DNA of 64,000 bases from Fasciola hepatica (Eukaryota; Platyhelminthes; Trematoda; Plagiorchiida; Fasciolidae): the NCBI GenBank assembly GCA_948099385.1, contig CANUEZ040000167.1:2438001-2502000 (forward strand), written 5' to 3'. The notes under the pieces are model-generated. The model saw only the letters and a program-made list of their open reading frames with translations. It did no database searches and was not told the origin of the DNA. The translations under genes and the position numbers were made by a program. Within the stretch, counting starts at the first letter, position 1. Each line of letters opens with the position of its first letter. Positions 50,857 through 63,178 of this stretch are shown here, one piece after another.

Positions 50857-51789
50857 TTTACTGATTGTGTAAAATCACGTTGAACGCAATAATCGCGCGT
50901 GCAGTTGCAGCAAAAATGCCCAGCATAAAATGTGCAAACCCATGCTTCTGACTTCGCTTTTCTAATTGTAGCTTGTGAAAAATCCACCAACTATCCCCAG
51001 TACCGAGATTTCTCCTCAAGTCCTTCACGTACCCCCTACACGTTCCGAGTTTGAACTGATCCGCTCTCTGTCTTGTGACTTGTTTATCGTGTTTTGGTTT
51101 ATAAGGTAAAAGCTGTACAGGAACAACAGGAACAACACCCATGGGTGAATAGGCCAGTTTTGAAAATTGAAGTCGAAAATACAGACCGCATTATGTATCC
51201 TGAACCATTTCGTTGCTTCTTTACAAAGTGCATGCTACTGATCAAAGTGATTATGCTTTCTGACAAAATACATGGACAGAGTGTTCAGAACCAAAGCTCA
51301 AATCACATGACATACGTCTGTTTATCATATTAGTACAGAACAGTTAGCACCATTCGTTACCTTATCAATGATAAATTGATCACAAGCTCGCTCTTTCTGC
51401 ACAGTTCAAAGGTACGTGTAAGGATTGGCAAAGCCTCCACATATCCTAATATTTTGGTATTCGTGATGGGATGGATCGCTTTGAACTCCTGAGTTGTGAT
51501 GATTCAGTGCTTGGTCTTATAAAGATATGAAACAATTGTTGTTCTGACTGACCTTAGCTCGGTTGATAATGCAGCTGTGGTGAATTTGCTGGTACTTTCT
51601 TCTGAAGCCACACTGGAATATGTTCCGCCATTTGATAACGGGATTGCATTTCCATTCTGCCGATAAAGGTGGCTGAGCCCTCAGTTGAATTTGTATATGC
51701 AGTTAGATTTGGCGTGGATAGGCAATGATTTTCTTATCGATGGCATAGTTGACCGATTGGTTATGAATGCATTTACCGGACCGGCTGCA
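50857..51789. other. Unidentified sequence (B counterpart of 28.5-29.4 kb)
   Basis: No identified gene. The minus-strand frame seen in A is shorter here (50858-51142). Confidence 0.35.
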
Positions 51790-52420
51790 TGGTAGGTGCG
51801 GCTGACAGCAAACCACAAATCTTTTCCAACAAACTCACCTCAACATATTGCAAGGGAGCTTCAGATATACTTTTATCTACTGTGGTGGAGTGATCCATCT
51901 GTGGCTTCAGGTGGTGATATTTTGCCAGGAGTCATGTTGGATGTCCATTTGCTATCAGAGTTCTGATTATCGGATTATTGTCCTCCTTCAATATATCCGG
52001 CGTGTAAATCGTCTGTACCCTGAGAAACAGTATTTTCAATATATTTGTCACGTACCCTACTGGAAGAGGCTGCTGAATTGGAAATATGATCCCAATGAAG
52101 TGTTTTTCGATGGAAGGATCTTCTAATTGAGCGATCTCGGCAAACGGTCTCCGTCTAAAATGTTTACGGTAACATTATCCTCATTGTGGATTGTCCGTTT
52201 TATATGTGGATGTTTATTCCTTGTTATAACAAGGATATCATCTATATGAAGACTTGGGAGCATCGCAATGAATGTCTTACTCCTAATCTAGTTTTCAAGG
52301 CGAGTAACAAAAATGTCTGCAAGAATAGGGTCCAATGGACTGACCATAGCAACTCAATCAGTTTGTAGATTCTATTCGCCAGGGATGAGGACTTTTGTGC
52401 TTGACGTACATAATAACAAC
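51790..52420 (-). pseudogene. Penelope-like RT relic, second family (B)
   Basis: Counterpart of 29430-30060 with the same VAM.SPLDPILADIFV and HIDDILVIT blocks on the complement and the same decay. Confidence 0.72.
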
Positions 52421-52959
52421 AGACGTGCCAATTCCGCATTCAATAGTCCGATATGAATAATGTGTTGGTATGCTAATGTCGTGACTAGCTGTAGTCTCTT
52501 CTTAACCCTTGCTGTTGTTCATAATGTATTTTTACCTCATCGTTATCAGCCTTTTCGAATGATCATTATACTCTGCGCAATAATAAGTTACAAAGATCTG
52601 ACTCCATTCAGTACTGCAGAGTGAAGGTAAGCAGTGATCTTCTCATTTGGATAACTGAATATGTGAGATGCGTTGCCTGGTCTTTCGTGTTCGATAGCTC
52701 GGGCATCCGGGTACAGCAAAACTGTATGTTACCAGGCTTATCTCCTGGTCGCGGATGGGGTGGCAGTCAACCCAGTGGTTACCCACGAATAAGGCATACT
52801 CACTATGGAGGCTGTCGTGGACAATCAGTAATAGTGCCCGAGGATGTGGTGGGATTTTTGCTTGACTAGCATTTTCAACTCTAATAGGCCACAAATCTGC
52901 TGAAGGTATTGTGATGTGATAAGAGTGACCCACCACTAAATAAGGCCAAAGTTACTTGT

Positions 52960-54060
52960 CATGTTCCACTTATCTGAAAGGGTTTGCCCCAAGAAGCGAC
53001 CGAGCCATAAAATTGGCCACGATCTTATAGGAACGAAAGCTGTTGCCGTGCACGAAACGCTAGATCGTGCAAAAGCTAGAGGAGTATCCTCGAATAAAAA
53101 GGCCTACTCTGGACTGGGTGATGGAGTAGTATGACAGCACAAAACGCAAAGAACCACCGAGTATGTCACTAATACAATGACTGACCGTCCTCCTAAGCGC
53201 ACGCTTTATTTCTTTCTTACACCGTAAACGGGAACTACATCTTCAATTCCTTTCCAAATTCTTTCCTTATATGACATTCCACGGGAACTTCGGTCAGTCG
53301 ATTATAGTGCCACGGGTGGGAATCTAGACTGTGTTCTCTCCCTTCCTTCTTCAACTAGCTTCCGAGTCTCACCGAAACCACCACCACCGACCAATCCCTT
53401 GTGTCATCTTCGATTCCCATTCAAAAACTAGTCACGTTCAACTCGGGAACCCTGAAATATATAGCAAAGCAGGATCGTACCCATTACTCCCTTGTCATCG
53501 ATGCTGCATTCAAGAGACTCGCACTCAAGAATTCAGTTCCATCACTCGATAGATGCGTCCATGAAATTCGTCTTCGAAGTTTTACTACATCTTTCTGGAA
53601 ACCCTAAGTCAGCTGCTTTTGGTCTTGATGGCGTTGGTATTACTGTCAGTGAATGGGCTGAAGTGGATCAGCTAGACTGGATCCCAGCTGACAGTCGATT
53701 GTGCGCATTGAGATTCAGGGGTTCGTGTAGAGTGAGCAGTCGTCGCTCTGATAGATGCAATCTGTTTGTAGTTATGGCGTATGCAACCACCGATTGTAGT
53801 CCAGATGCAATCAAAGATACCTTCTACCAAAAACTACACTTTCCCCTAAGCAGGCTGTCATTTTGGTTTTGGAGACATGAATGCCAGATGTCGTGTTTCC
53901 TGATGGATCACAATTTCCAAGAACACAATCACTTGGTTTCAACGGTGAGCGTCGAAAGCAGTAATAGTAACACAGAACTCATCCTCGACACGCGGTTGTG
54001 GATCCCGGACCGTAATTGCACGACGTTTGAGCAACAAACCGGGGCATAATCAGGTGCAAG
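52960..54060 (+). mobile_element. RTE LINE family 2, 5' fragment (B)
   Basis: Counterpart of 30600-31700. The endonuclease frame at 53492-54049 is open, with FGLDGVGITVSEWAEVD and MAYATTDCSPDAIKD (Pro to Thr relative to A). Confidence 0.8.
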
Positions 54061-54499
54061 AGAATCGAAGCTAGATTTCCGACTAGTTTAAGAAAGACGG
54101 CCATCAACATACGATCGTCTTATGCCAGCGGCTCAGTCGGACACAAACAAAAGTAGTCGTCCAAGCAAAGAGCTACACTGACCGTTTAGTGCTAATCGCT
54201 CGGGGGATAACTCGTCTCGTAAGTTGATGCGAAACTAAAAAACCAACTAATCAAGATAACGGCATTAGAGTGAAAAGTTTGAATTAGCAAAATATGAAAA
54301 TACTGGTAAATTGAACTTCTTTTAGGAAAAATATTGGAAGTCTTTCGGAACATGGAAAGGAAGGTCCAAGTCAATGGATAAATTTGTAGATGTCGTTATA
54401 TTGACCCATTTATTGTTCTGTAAGCATAACCTCCTCGATTATCAAAGTATATTAGGGGATACAGCGATCCTCAGCTAGGTATTATATAAACCCACGATT

Positions 54500-57400
54500 A
54501 GTAAGAATGGACAACTCTGTTATTTCAGCCTCTCACGCAGGAAATAGTCCTTGCTCATGGCACGCCATATCGATAACTCCCGAAAACGACTACTCCCAAC
54601 AGACTATCATTAGTCTAGCTTTACTCAATCTTCAATCTACTTGGCATGATATCATGCATTCATTCAGCTTCCCAGGTGAAACAGTATGTCGTTCTCTGTT
54701 TGTCTGTGCCAAATCCGTAAAGGCAGATGTTCTAAGACCAAGCCCATATTAGCTAGTCGCCCATCCCAAAGTACTTTTCCTCTATTCAATGTTCACCCAA
54801 CCTTATTCTGGTTATACACACTCATGCTCTGCAGAGCATTAAAGTCTCCAATAGCTGGCGTGGAAGTGTTTTGTATGTGTCGTCCATCAATGTTTTCTCC
54901 AAATCTTAATCTACTCTTTCCTGGTCTATTTAAGAAAGCTTTTATCTCACTCCACGCTGCCGGTCTATCATCAGTTGTGTTTCTTTGATTTCTATATGAT
55001 CTCTGACGTATGCTATTTACACTTTATTACGGAAAATTCACCATGAAGATTCATGCGGAACCCATGAATCACCTGTACCATGACTTATCCACAAGCCGTT
55101 CACACCTTCTACAAGTTCCGCACATAGACTTATCTTTTCTCACATTAACATCTATCACATCTCTATAGTGCCTTATTTAGCTCTTGTTCTAGTTGAGAAA
55201 ATTGAAGTTCCGAAGGAGCTTCGCGTGAACTTTGATGGGAGGGGGCAATTATTTTCTGCCTTATTTTTTCTTTTTCCTACTATTTTCGATAGGGACAATA
55301 ATCAATTTTCCTTCCTTTTGGCCTACTGGAATCTATCTCGATCGATAATTGTTGTCTCTCAGAGACTAGACTGCAAGACGCAAACTCCACAGTCTGACGA
55401 ACGTTCCCAATCAATCCTAACACCAAGTTTCATCTTATCCTGTCTGGAGACCTGGACACTGCAGAAGCCAGCCAGGCCGCTGTTGGTTTTGTGCTGAGCC
55501 GTAGAGCTGAAGCGGAGATGTCAGATTGGATTCCTATCAATAGCCGACTTTGTGCAGTCCTACTGCGAGGTTCTTGCTGAGCAGCTAGACATCGAGATCA
55601 CACCCGCGACTTATCTGACATTCCCTCATATGCCCCAACAGACTGCAGTCCAGAGGCTAACAAAGATGAATCCTACCAATCCTACCAGCTTCACATGCTC
55701 CTACTTGCAGCCCACCGGACAGATATCGTGTTCCTCACCGGAGTTCTTAACGCGCGCGTCGGTCGCCTGGCAGCGAGAGAAACTCATTTAGAAGGGCAGT
55801 TTGGCCTCAACACTAGTTGTTCGGAAAACGGGGAAAGATTGCCGACAATATGTGCTCATCACCAGCTCCTTCTAGCAAACACACTTTTGCAACCCCAAAT
55901 GATTCACCTCCACCTGGGGTCCTCCTTCCCAAACACAGGAATGGTCTCAAATCGATCACGCAGTGTCCAGCTACGGCTGCTTTGCTGTTTGATTGTCACT
56001 CTTATTTCCCAACCTGCCTCTATCCTGATCACGCATCAGTCTGCGCTACGACCTGCTTGCTGTTTGAGGGTTCGAAGAACGCGAATCATGCTCTCCTGAG
56101 TATAGACAAGCTGAACGGCCCTCTACTGCTAGAATCTTTCCAGAATACACTGGCCCAGGCACTGAAATCGACCACCCTGCCTGATGTCCACGAGCACTGG
56201 GATCGACTGAAAGAAGCCTTATTGAATGCCGGCCTCACCAGTTGTATTACGTTCAGGCATACCCAGACAAGTTGGATTTCTTCCAACTCCTCATTACTGT
56301 TTGAGAGCCGTCAACATATCTGTGCTGACAGAAGACACAAAGAAACACTCCGTGAACTCTGTCCTCATTTGAAGAACCCTTTGCTTGCTAACCGTGAGAC
56401 GTGGTGGTCAGAGTGTGCCCTCGAGATGGAAGCAGCTTCTGCTTCTGGCAACTCCAAGAAGCTCTTACAACTCATTCGAGCCACCGGACCGTGAACAACC
56501 GTTCGTGAAACCGATGGGACACCAATCACGAACCTGTCGAGCAGACTAAACCGATGGGCAGAACTCTTTCGTTCCCAATTTAGTTGGCCGCCAGCTGATT
56601 CTACTTCACTTGAAACTCCAACACTTTGGGCGTGGTCTATTCCAGACATTGCCCCGACAGAAGCGGAAATTCGAAATGAACTACAAATCCACAAGCGCCA
56701 CAGAACACGTGGATCAGATCGTATTCCTCCTGCGTTTTTCAAAGATGGGGAGATGGTTCTGGTGCGAAGAGTGACAACCCTGTTCTAGAAGGTTTGGAAG
56801 GAAGAAAAACGTTCCTACGTCCTTGGGTGAATCGACGATTGTGCCCATCTTTATAAAGGGTAGCCGTACCTAGTGTTCTAATTATCGGAGGAATCAGCCT
56901 GATCTCTGTCACTTCAAAACTCCTAGTGTCCATCATCCTCCGCCGAATTTCTTCTTTGCGCGAAGCCCATTGTCGTGAAGAACAAGCTGGGTTCCGTCCC
57001 GGCCGCGGTTGCACGGACCAAATCTCAACTCTTCGCCCCCTACTTGAACACCGTCACGTATATCAGAGGTCAACTATCGTTGTGTTTCTGGACATCAGGG
57101 CAGCCTTTGACTCTATCGATAAACCCGCCTATGGGCTTTTCTTCTGAGGATCGCGTGTCCGATAAATACGTTTCCATTCCGAAAGCTCTCTATGGGCAAA
57201 CCTAGTGGAGAGTAAGAGTCTATGGGCAATTATTCAAGTCCTTCGTCGTCTCAAGTGGCGTTCGGGAAGGATGCCATATTTTCCCGTTCCTCTTCAACTT
57301 CATAATGGACAATCTGCTCTAAAGAGCCTCTACCGGTATTGCAAACAGTAGTGCGGAACTTCTACCGAGCACCAGATTTGTTGATTTGGATTATGTGGAC

Positions 57401-58262
57401 GACGTCGCCTTGTTGGGAGACGACCCTCAATTCGTCCAAGATGCCTCAAACCTTTTGGCTATCAAAGTCAGCTGGTATGGCATGCACTTTGCTTCGTCCA
57501 AATGCAAAATGCTTCTCCAAGACTGACAAGAAGATTCTCCTGCACTCACTCTTAGTTGGGAACATTTGGAAACTGTTATCAGTTTTGTGTACCTGGGAAT
57601 TTGTATTCCCACTGGGGGAGGTATTGGAGATGAGATCCCGCTGAGCATCTCCAAGGCCCATTCAACTTTTGTCAATCTAAGGCACCTGTGGCGTCGTCAC
57701 GACATCAGGCTTTCCCTAAAGTGTATAGTCTATAAAGCCGCAGTTCGCTCGGTGCTACTTTACGAACGCGAAATCTGGCCAGTCCGAGAAGATCTGCTCC
57801 AACTGACTGTATTCGACCACCGGTGTCTACGGACAATCACACGAGTATGGTGGCAGCATTACCTCAGTAAAGGCGAAGTGCGGAGGAGAGTATTATGGGT
57901 GGACTGTTCATCATTCAGGATAATCATTTCTTTTCGTCGGATGCTGTGGTTTGGTCATATCTTGTGGATGCCCGCCCAGAGTTTACCTTGCCGCGCTTTA
58001 TTCGAGCTCGCTTGACAGGATTGGAAACAGCAGCGTGGTAGACAACCGATGACCTGGAGGAGAAGTTTAAAAAATCTGATTTCTCGTTTAGCCTCAGTGA
58101 AGTCCTGTCGTCTTCTAGGTTGGAGCAAGAATGATGACGAAAACAGTTGGCTTGGTACGCTGGAGTATATGGCCCGAAACAGACGTCAGTGGCGTCAGTG
58201 CTGTTTGGAATGCTGTGCTGCCTCCACATCCTTCCCCTCCCATATATGGAAACCATGAATAT
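54500..58262 (+). mobile_element. RTE LINE subfamily 2c, more complete copy (B)
   Basis: Counterpart of 32140-35222 without its two large deletions. Additional blocks seen here: REEQAGFRPGRGCTDQIS (56960-57020), VVFLDIRAAFDSID (RT motif A, 57075-57118), and the full C-terminal part KCIVYKAAVRSVLLYEREIW, FDHRCLRTITRVWWQHYL, RMLWFGHILWMPAQ (57566-58015). The linker at 55817-56494 is open for 225 codons, including WWSECALEMEAASASGNSKK. The TGA after KMLLQD (57524) is shared with A and so predates the duplication. It also has frameshifts. Confidence 0.85.
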
Positions 58263-60348
58263 TAGAAATAAAAAATAATCAATTCTCAGGATGCTTGTAT
58301 ATGGGGAGCACAGAAACACTACTTATGGAACACATAAACTAGAGCATATTGCACGTTATTTATGTACATATATTAAACATGATTCATGCTAGGATACTGC
58401 TCAGGCTGAAAATTAAAGAACCTAACCAGCTGTCAGTCAACAAAGCGGAGTGCCAAGCCAGTAAAACAACTTACATATTTTCATCTGTGCGTCATGTCGA
58501 TGAATCGAATACTAATGTTGTTCACAGACCTGTGGCACAACTCCATCGACTAGATAATGAGAATGTTCTCGCTAGCCCGAATGCGTCTAATCAAATACGC
58601 CATCGTTTCTATTATTAGTAGGTTGAGGACAGTTTGGTTCTCTGGCTCAGATCGCATGACCCCACTGATCCATCAAATCGACGTCCGTTGCAGAGCCGGC
58701 CAAGTCATGCAACTACGGTCTGAGCCACTTTTGCACGGAAACGGCGTGGGAAGACAAGTGATTCCAAAGTCCAGTCGTAGACCAGAGGGGCTTGTGAGCA
58801 GCTGGCTAATGTATTATTGCACATTATCGATGCGACAACGAATCATTACGTCCTGTTCTCAAAGTAAACTGGTAGTTTTCCCCATATGTGTGATAATTTT
58901 GCATATAAGTGTGATAGTTTCTCACATCAGTCCTAAAATGGTATAATTATATGTCCGATCACGATTCATGGGTGCTTGGGAATTCTACTGCCGTGGTGTA
59001 AAAGATGCAGTAATTGTATAAAGTGAACCCAGCTGCCCACTTTTGAAACATTTTTGGACGTTATGCTTCAATGATTAACAGTAAAAGTCACTGTGTTTTA
59101 TAACCAACCACTTGTTTTAGTACTGGTCTAGTGGTGGGTTTGAATGTATTTTGCACCCTGTCAGGTACATTTTTCGGGATAAATCGAGTGGTCTGTTTCC
59201 TGCTTGAACTCCATGTGTATAGTAGTGGACGGACAAACGAGCATACGGGATATGGTTTTGCTTAAAATAATCTGAAGAGAAACGTGGTGGAACTATTAAA
59301 ATTTCGTGTACTGTAAAATGTGAAGATGAAGATAAATTGTGATAAAACCAATGGTCTGGCCAAATAGCTACTAACTTGGCTAACTGAGTTTGCTCTCGCT
59401 TCATCCGCAAAGTTAACATAATTACGCAATCAACTTCTATTCTGTAATAATATCAGGGATTATGTGAGCGTGACATCCATTACGCTGGTCGAAAAGAAGG
59501 GAGTAATCGAATTATAATGTATATGGTGCAAGTCAACTGCAAGACAATACCTAAAAGACTCTGAAATTGATCATTTTAACTGCGGTACGAAGTGGGAAGC
59601 TGCTCGATTGAAACAATACAGAAGTAGTTGGTGAATGTAGAACTCACATGAGAGCAAAAAGCAGATGAAGCAATTGGGAATAACGGAACAACATAACGGA
59701 AATCATTTTGTAGCTTGAGCTTTCTATAGCATTTTAATACTGTGCATACTGTAGACGAAAACAGCAGTGGACGTTTTTGGTGATTCAGCAGCCGTCACAC
59801 GTGAAATTGCCAAATACAGCATCGTAGCTACGCATGCTGAGGAGCTTCAACCAACCAGAATCGCTGAGGACAGGTGCAGCACAAGCTCGCCGTGATTGAT
59901 CAACTTGCAGCGTGCCAATTATTTCCTTTGATCCAACATTTATAGAAACTTGTTTTGCAATACAGTTGACGTGCGGTTTCGCAGCCTTGTCTTTCTTCCT
60001 ACTTTGGTTCACGTAGTTCTGGGTTGGAGTGGTTTCAATAGTCCTATCAGTCCGGGTATTGCAAATATTACTGGTTCCCATATGAAAAGGGTTATGATCA
60101 TAAGATTGCGAGTACGAAGACTTTTCCACAGTACACATATTGTCATATGACACGAGAAGTTTGCGAACTTGTCACTGCTTCATCAAGGCCTTGTTGAAAA
60201 TACTGATATTCTTATTTTCTTTGTTCGTCGATCGTTGTCCTCCGATACAGTTGGGTCAGTGTTTAGAGGTTTTCAGGGACTTTAGTTTGGGCTGTGTTTC
60301 GAAACCCGATAACGCATTAGGCCCTCTGTTCAGCTCATTTCGATTACT

Positions 60349-60413
<65 letters not shown>

Positions 60414-60930
60414 AACGAACAGACAAAGAAACACACACACACAGGTTTGAACGGCATGGGTTGAAACATTATTCAAGCGGTATTGTCGTACACTGGAAGA
60501 CTTTTGGGCGAGGATACGGCTGCTCCAGCTCTCAAACATCATTCGAATAAATAAGCGAATTTCGAACAGATACCCAATCGTGACATACCATCCGTTGTAG
60601 ATTTGGAGTATTGGGTTGAACAGAAAGACAACTACTGGGTCAAACTGATAACAAAATACGCCGTTTTCTGTGAGTTTTGGGTGGACATTCCAAACTGTTT
60701 ACTATGTCCATCTCAGCAACTATGATAGACGAGTTGATCAATGGGATCGATCACATTCAACTCAGTCTTGTTCAGTTCGGACAACCATGCGTCAGATGCC
60801 GTGACTTTTGTTGTTATCTCCCTGCGACAGCCTTTATGAGAAACGATGAGAAAGGATAGGAATAATAAGGGGGGAAGTGAAAGAACTACAAATGTTGGTA
60901 TCAAGTCGATGAAGAATGTTCGTAAATGCA
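58263..60930. other. Unidentified sequence with microsatellite (B)
   Basis: Counterpart of 35.2-38.09 kb, including the unknown minus-strand frame at 59785-60153 and the B-only block 59036-59326. Confidence 0.4.
60350..60409. repeat. (CA)30 microsatellite (B)
   Basis: Sixty bases of CA, exactly the same length as the copy-A array at 37508-37567. Confidence 0.95.
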
Positions 60931-61560
60931 AGAGCACCACTGATTGCGGCATCTAGCCATATCCCCCAACGTATCTAACCATTGAGTGGGAGGATCTCTT
61001 GGACCCTTACCTCGAAGTCTGACACGCCTCACATGGCCAAGTCCACTAGTTAGGCTTTTCATACCTCTGTTCCATACCGTGGACTGTACACCCTCATTCA
61101 TCTTCCAACTGTTACCAGCCTCAGCAAATATAGCTTACCCAAGAATCCTGTCAGGTGACATACGTAACACGTACCATCATAACCTGATGATTTTTGCTGC
61201 TTCATATAATGACTTGGTTCGTGAACCCAACACTTTCCACAGAACCGTAGCATTGCTTGTACGGTGTTTCCACCAGATCCGAACAATGCTACGGAGACAG
61301 CGGTGTTCAAATACCGACAATCATCTTATATTACCCCATCACAGTGGCTACGCTTCTGAACTATACAGAAGCACGGACTTGACTCCTGTAGAGTACACTA
61401 GACCCTTGGTGGATATATGGATGCCATGTTGACACCACAAACGACTCGGATTGGAAAGTGCCAAACGAGCCTTCTGTATCCGCAGAGGCACTTCACTTCA
61501 TCCGATATCCGAATTCTGGAGGCAATGCTGCTGCCAATATAACGGAACGACAGCATTAGA
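60931..61560 (-). mobile_element. RTE LINE family 3, 3' fragment (B)
   Basis: Counterpart of 38091-38700, with RGMKSLTSGLGHVRRVRLRG on the complement. Confidence 0.78.
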
Positions 61561-61942
61561 AAATTTTATCTCATCAAAAAGCATGAACTCAGATATGGCC
61601 ACTCTCAAAGTCTTCTCCGGTTGTATGATATAGTCCTGCTCTGTTAGGTTCCAGTGGTTGATCCATCGTAGGTGATTTCTAGGTTCGATAGAGTCTACCT
61701 CAATGTTTTTACCCTAGTCATTTACTCCACTATTACCACACACGCAATACCGACTACCTGACCATAAGTTATACAAAAGGGGTCAGTAAGTTAACATTAA
61801 TCTTCTAAAACCGCGAATCTTCACAAAAAATGAACCCAAATGATTAACAGTCCTTTTTATTGCACTGACTCAATTATGGTCGTTGAGTCGTTGTAGCAAA
61901 CCGTAGACATCTCAGGTGGCTGGTACAAGTCAGTGCTTTCTG
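61561..61942. other. Spacer before the truncated Penelope element (B)
   Basis: Collinear with A 38701-39113 apart from small indels. No gene is seen. Confidence 0.45.
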
Positions 61943-63178
61943 TCACAGCCATTTGGGTATGTATTCTGACACTCGTTGAGTCAAGCAACGATCCGTCCTG
62001 CCAATATAAACAACACTGCAACTGCAAGTGAACTGATAGACAATATGTGAGATATTGGGATCAGCAAGACTGTTTGAATGATTTTGAAAACGTAACCTTT
62101 TGGTCGTCTGCAGCAAATGCAACTGCGCCGCTGTGTATGTGTGCCTTAGAGCTGACTTGAGATTACAATTTATTTGATTGAATAAATGATCTCCTTTGAA
62201 AGGCAAAGTGATAAAAACTTGCTTCTTCTCCACATTCATTGTTTTCGCGCGCACAAGTCTCGACCTCTGATGTTTTCTGATAAAGTTCTCCGGATAACCG
62301 TCAGCCAGCAGCGTTCTTTTAATGAACTCCTCTTCGTTTTGTATTTGATCTTCTGTACAGATTTTCTGGGCTCTGTTGAAGAGAGTTCTGACCAATCCAC
62401 GTTTGTAAGCCACTGGGGCCAAGCTGGAGAATTGTAAATAACGTCCACCCCACGTTGCTTTTCGGTGGATTCTGCACTGTAGAGTCCCATCTTGACGCCT
62501 GGTTAATTGAATATCTAGAAAGGACAAACTGTTATCGCGTTCTTCTTCGTGAGATACACTGAGGTTCGGGTGAATAGAGTTAAGAACGTTACCAAAAGGG
62601 ATAAATCGTTCTTCAGTCGTAGAAATTAAAATATCATCCACGTATCGTCTGTAAAATAGAAATTGGGAAATATTATCACAGAGCTGTTTTTCGATCGTAC
62701 CCAAAAATACATCTGCCAAGGTTGGGCCCAGAGGGCTTCCCATAGCCACACCATCCGTTTGTTTGTAAGCTTTACCTTCAAAATTGAACCGAATGTTTTC
62801 TGTGCATAAAAGAATGAGTTCTTTAGGGTATTCAGCAGGAATAGACAAGTGAAAATCAAGCGAAGAAATAAAATCACATGGATAATCTACTGTTTCACGA
62901 AGAGGAACCTTTGTAAAAAGTGACTCAACATCGACGGAATACATTTTATCCGAACTCACTGCAAAACTGTTTAGCAAAATCGCGAGTTCAAATGAGTCTT
63001 GTAGACAAAATGGTGTTATATGTTTCCGAACGGGGGTAAGAATCTTGACGAGCCACCGGGCAAGTATGTGATAAGCCGAGTTTTGCATGCATAATGTCGG
63101 CCTCAAAGGGACTCCAGGCTTGTGTACTTTGGGAGGTCCTCTCAAGTAGGGCGTCTGTGTTCCAAGTGGTATAGCAAA
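61943..63178 (-). pseudogene. Penelope-like element with intact RT but deleted GIY-YIG domain (B)
   Basis: The frame is open from about 63178 through all RT motifs: SVDVESLFTKVPL, GVAMGSPLGPTLADVFL without the stop seen in A, and RRYVDDILIST. It continues through the connector to VVYIGRTDRCLTQRVSE, then ends a few codons later where the 2.17 kb deletion begins. The distal part of GIY-YIG, with RHLIASGH and the catalytic Glu in FSEAILI, is gone. It could make an RT but not a complete endonuclease. The 5' part is as damaged as in A. Confidence 0.92.
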
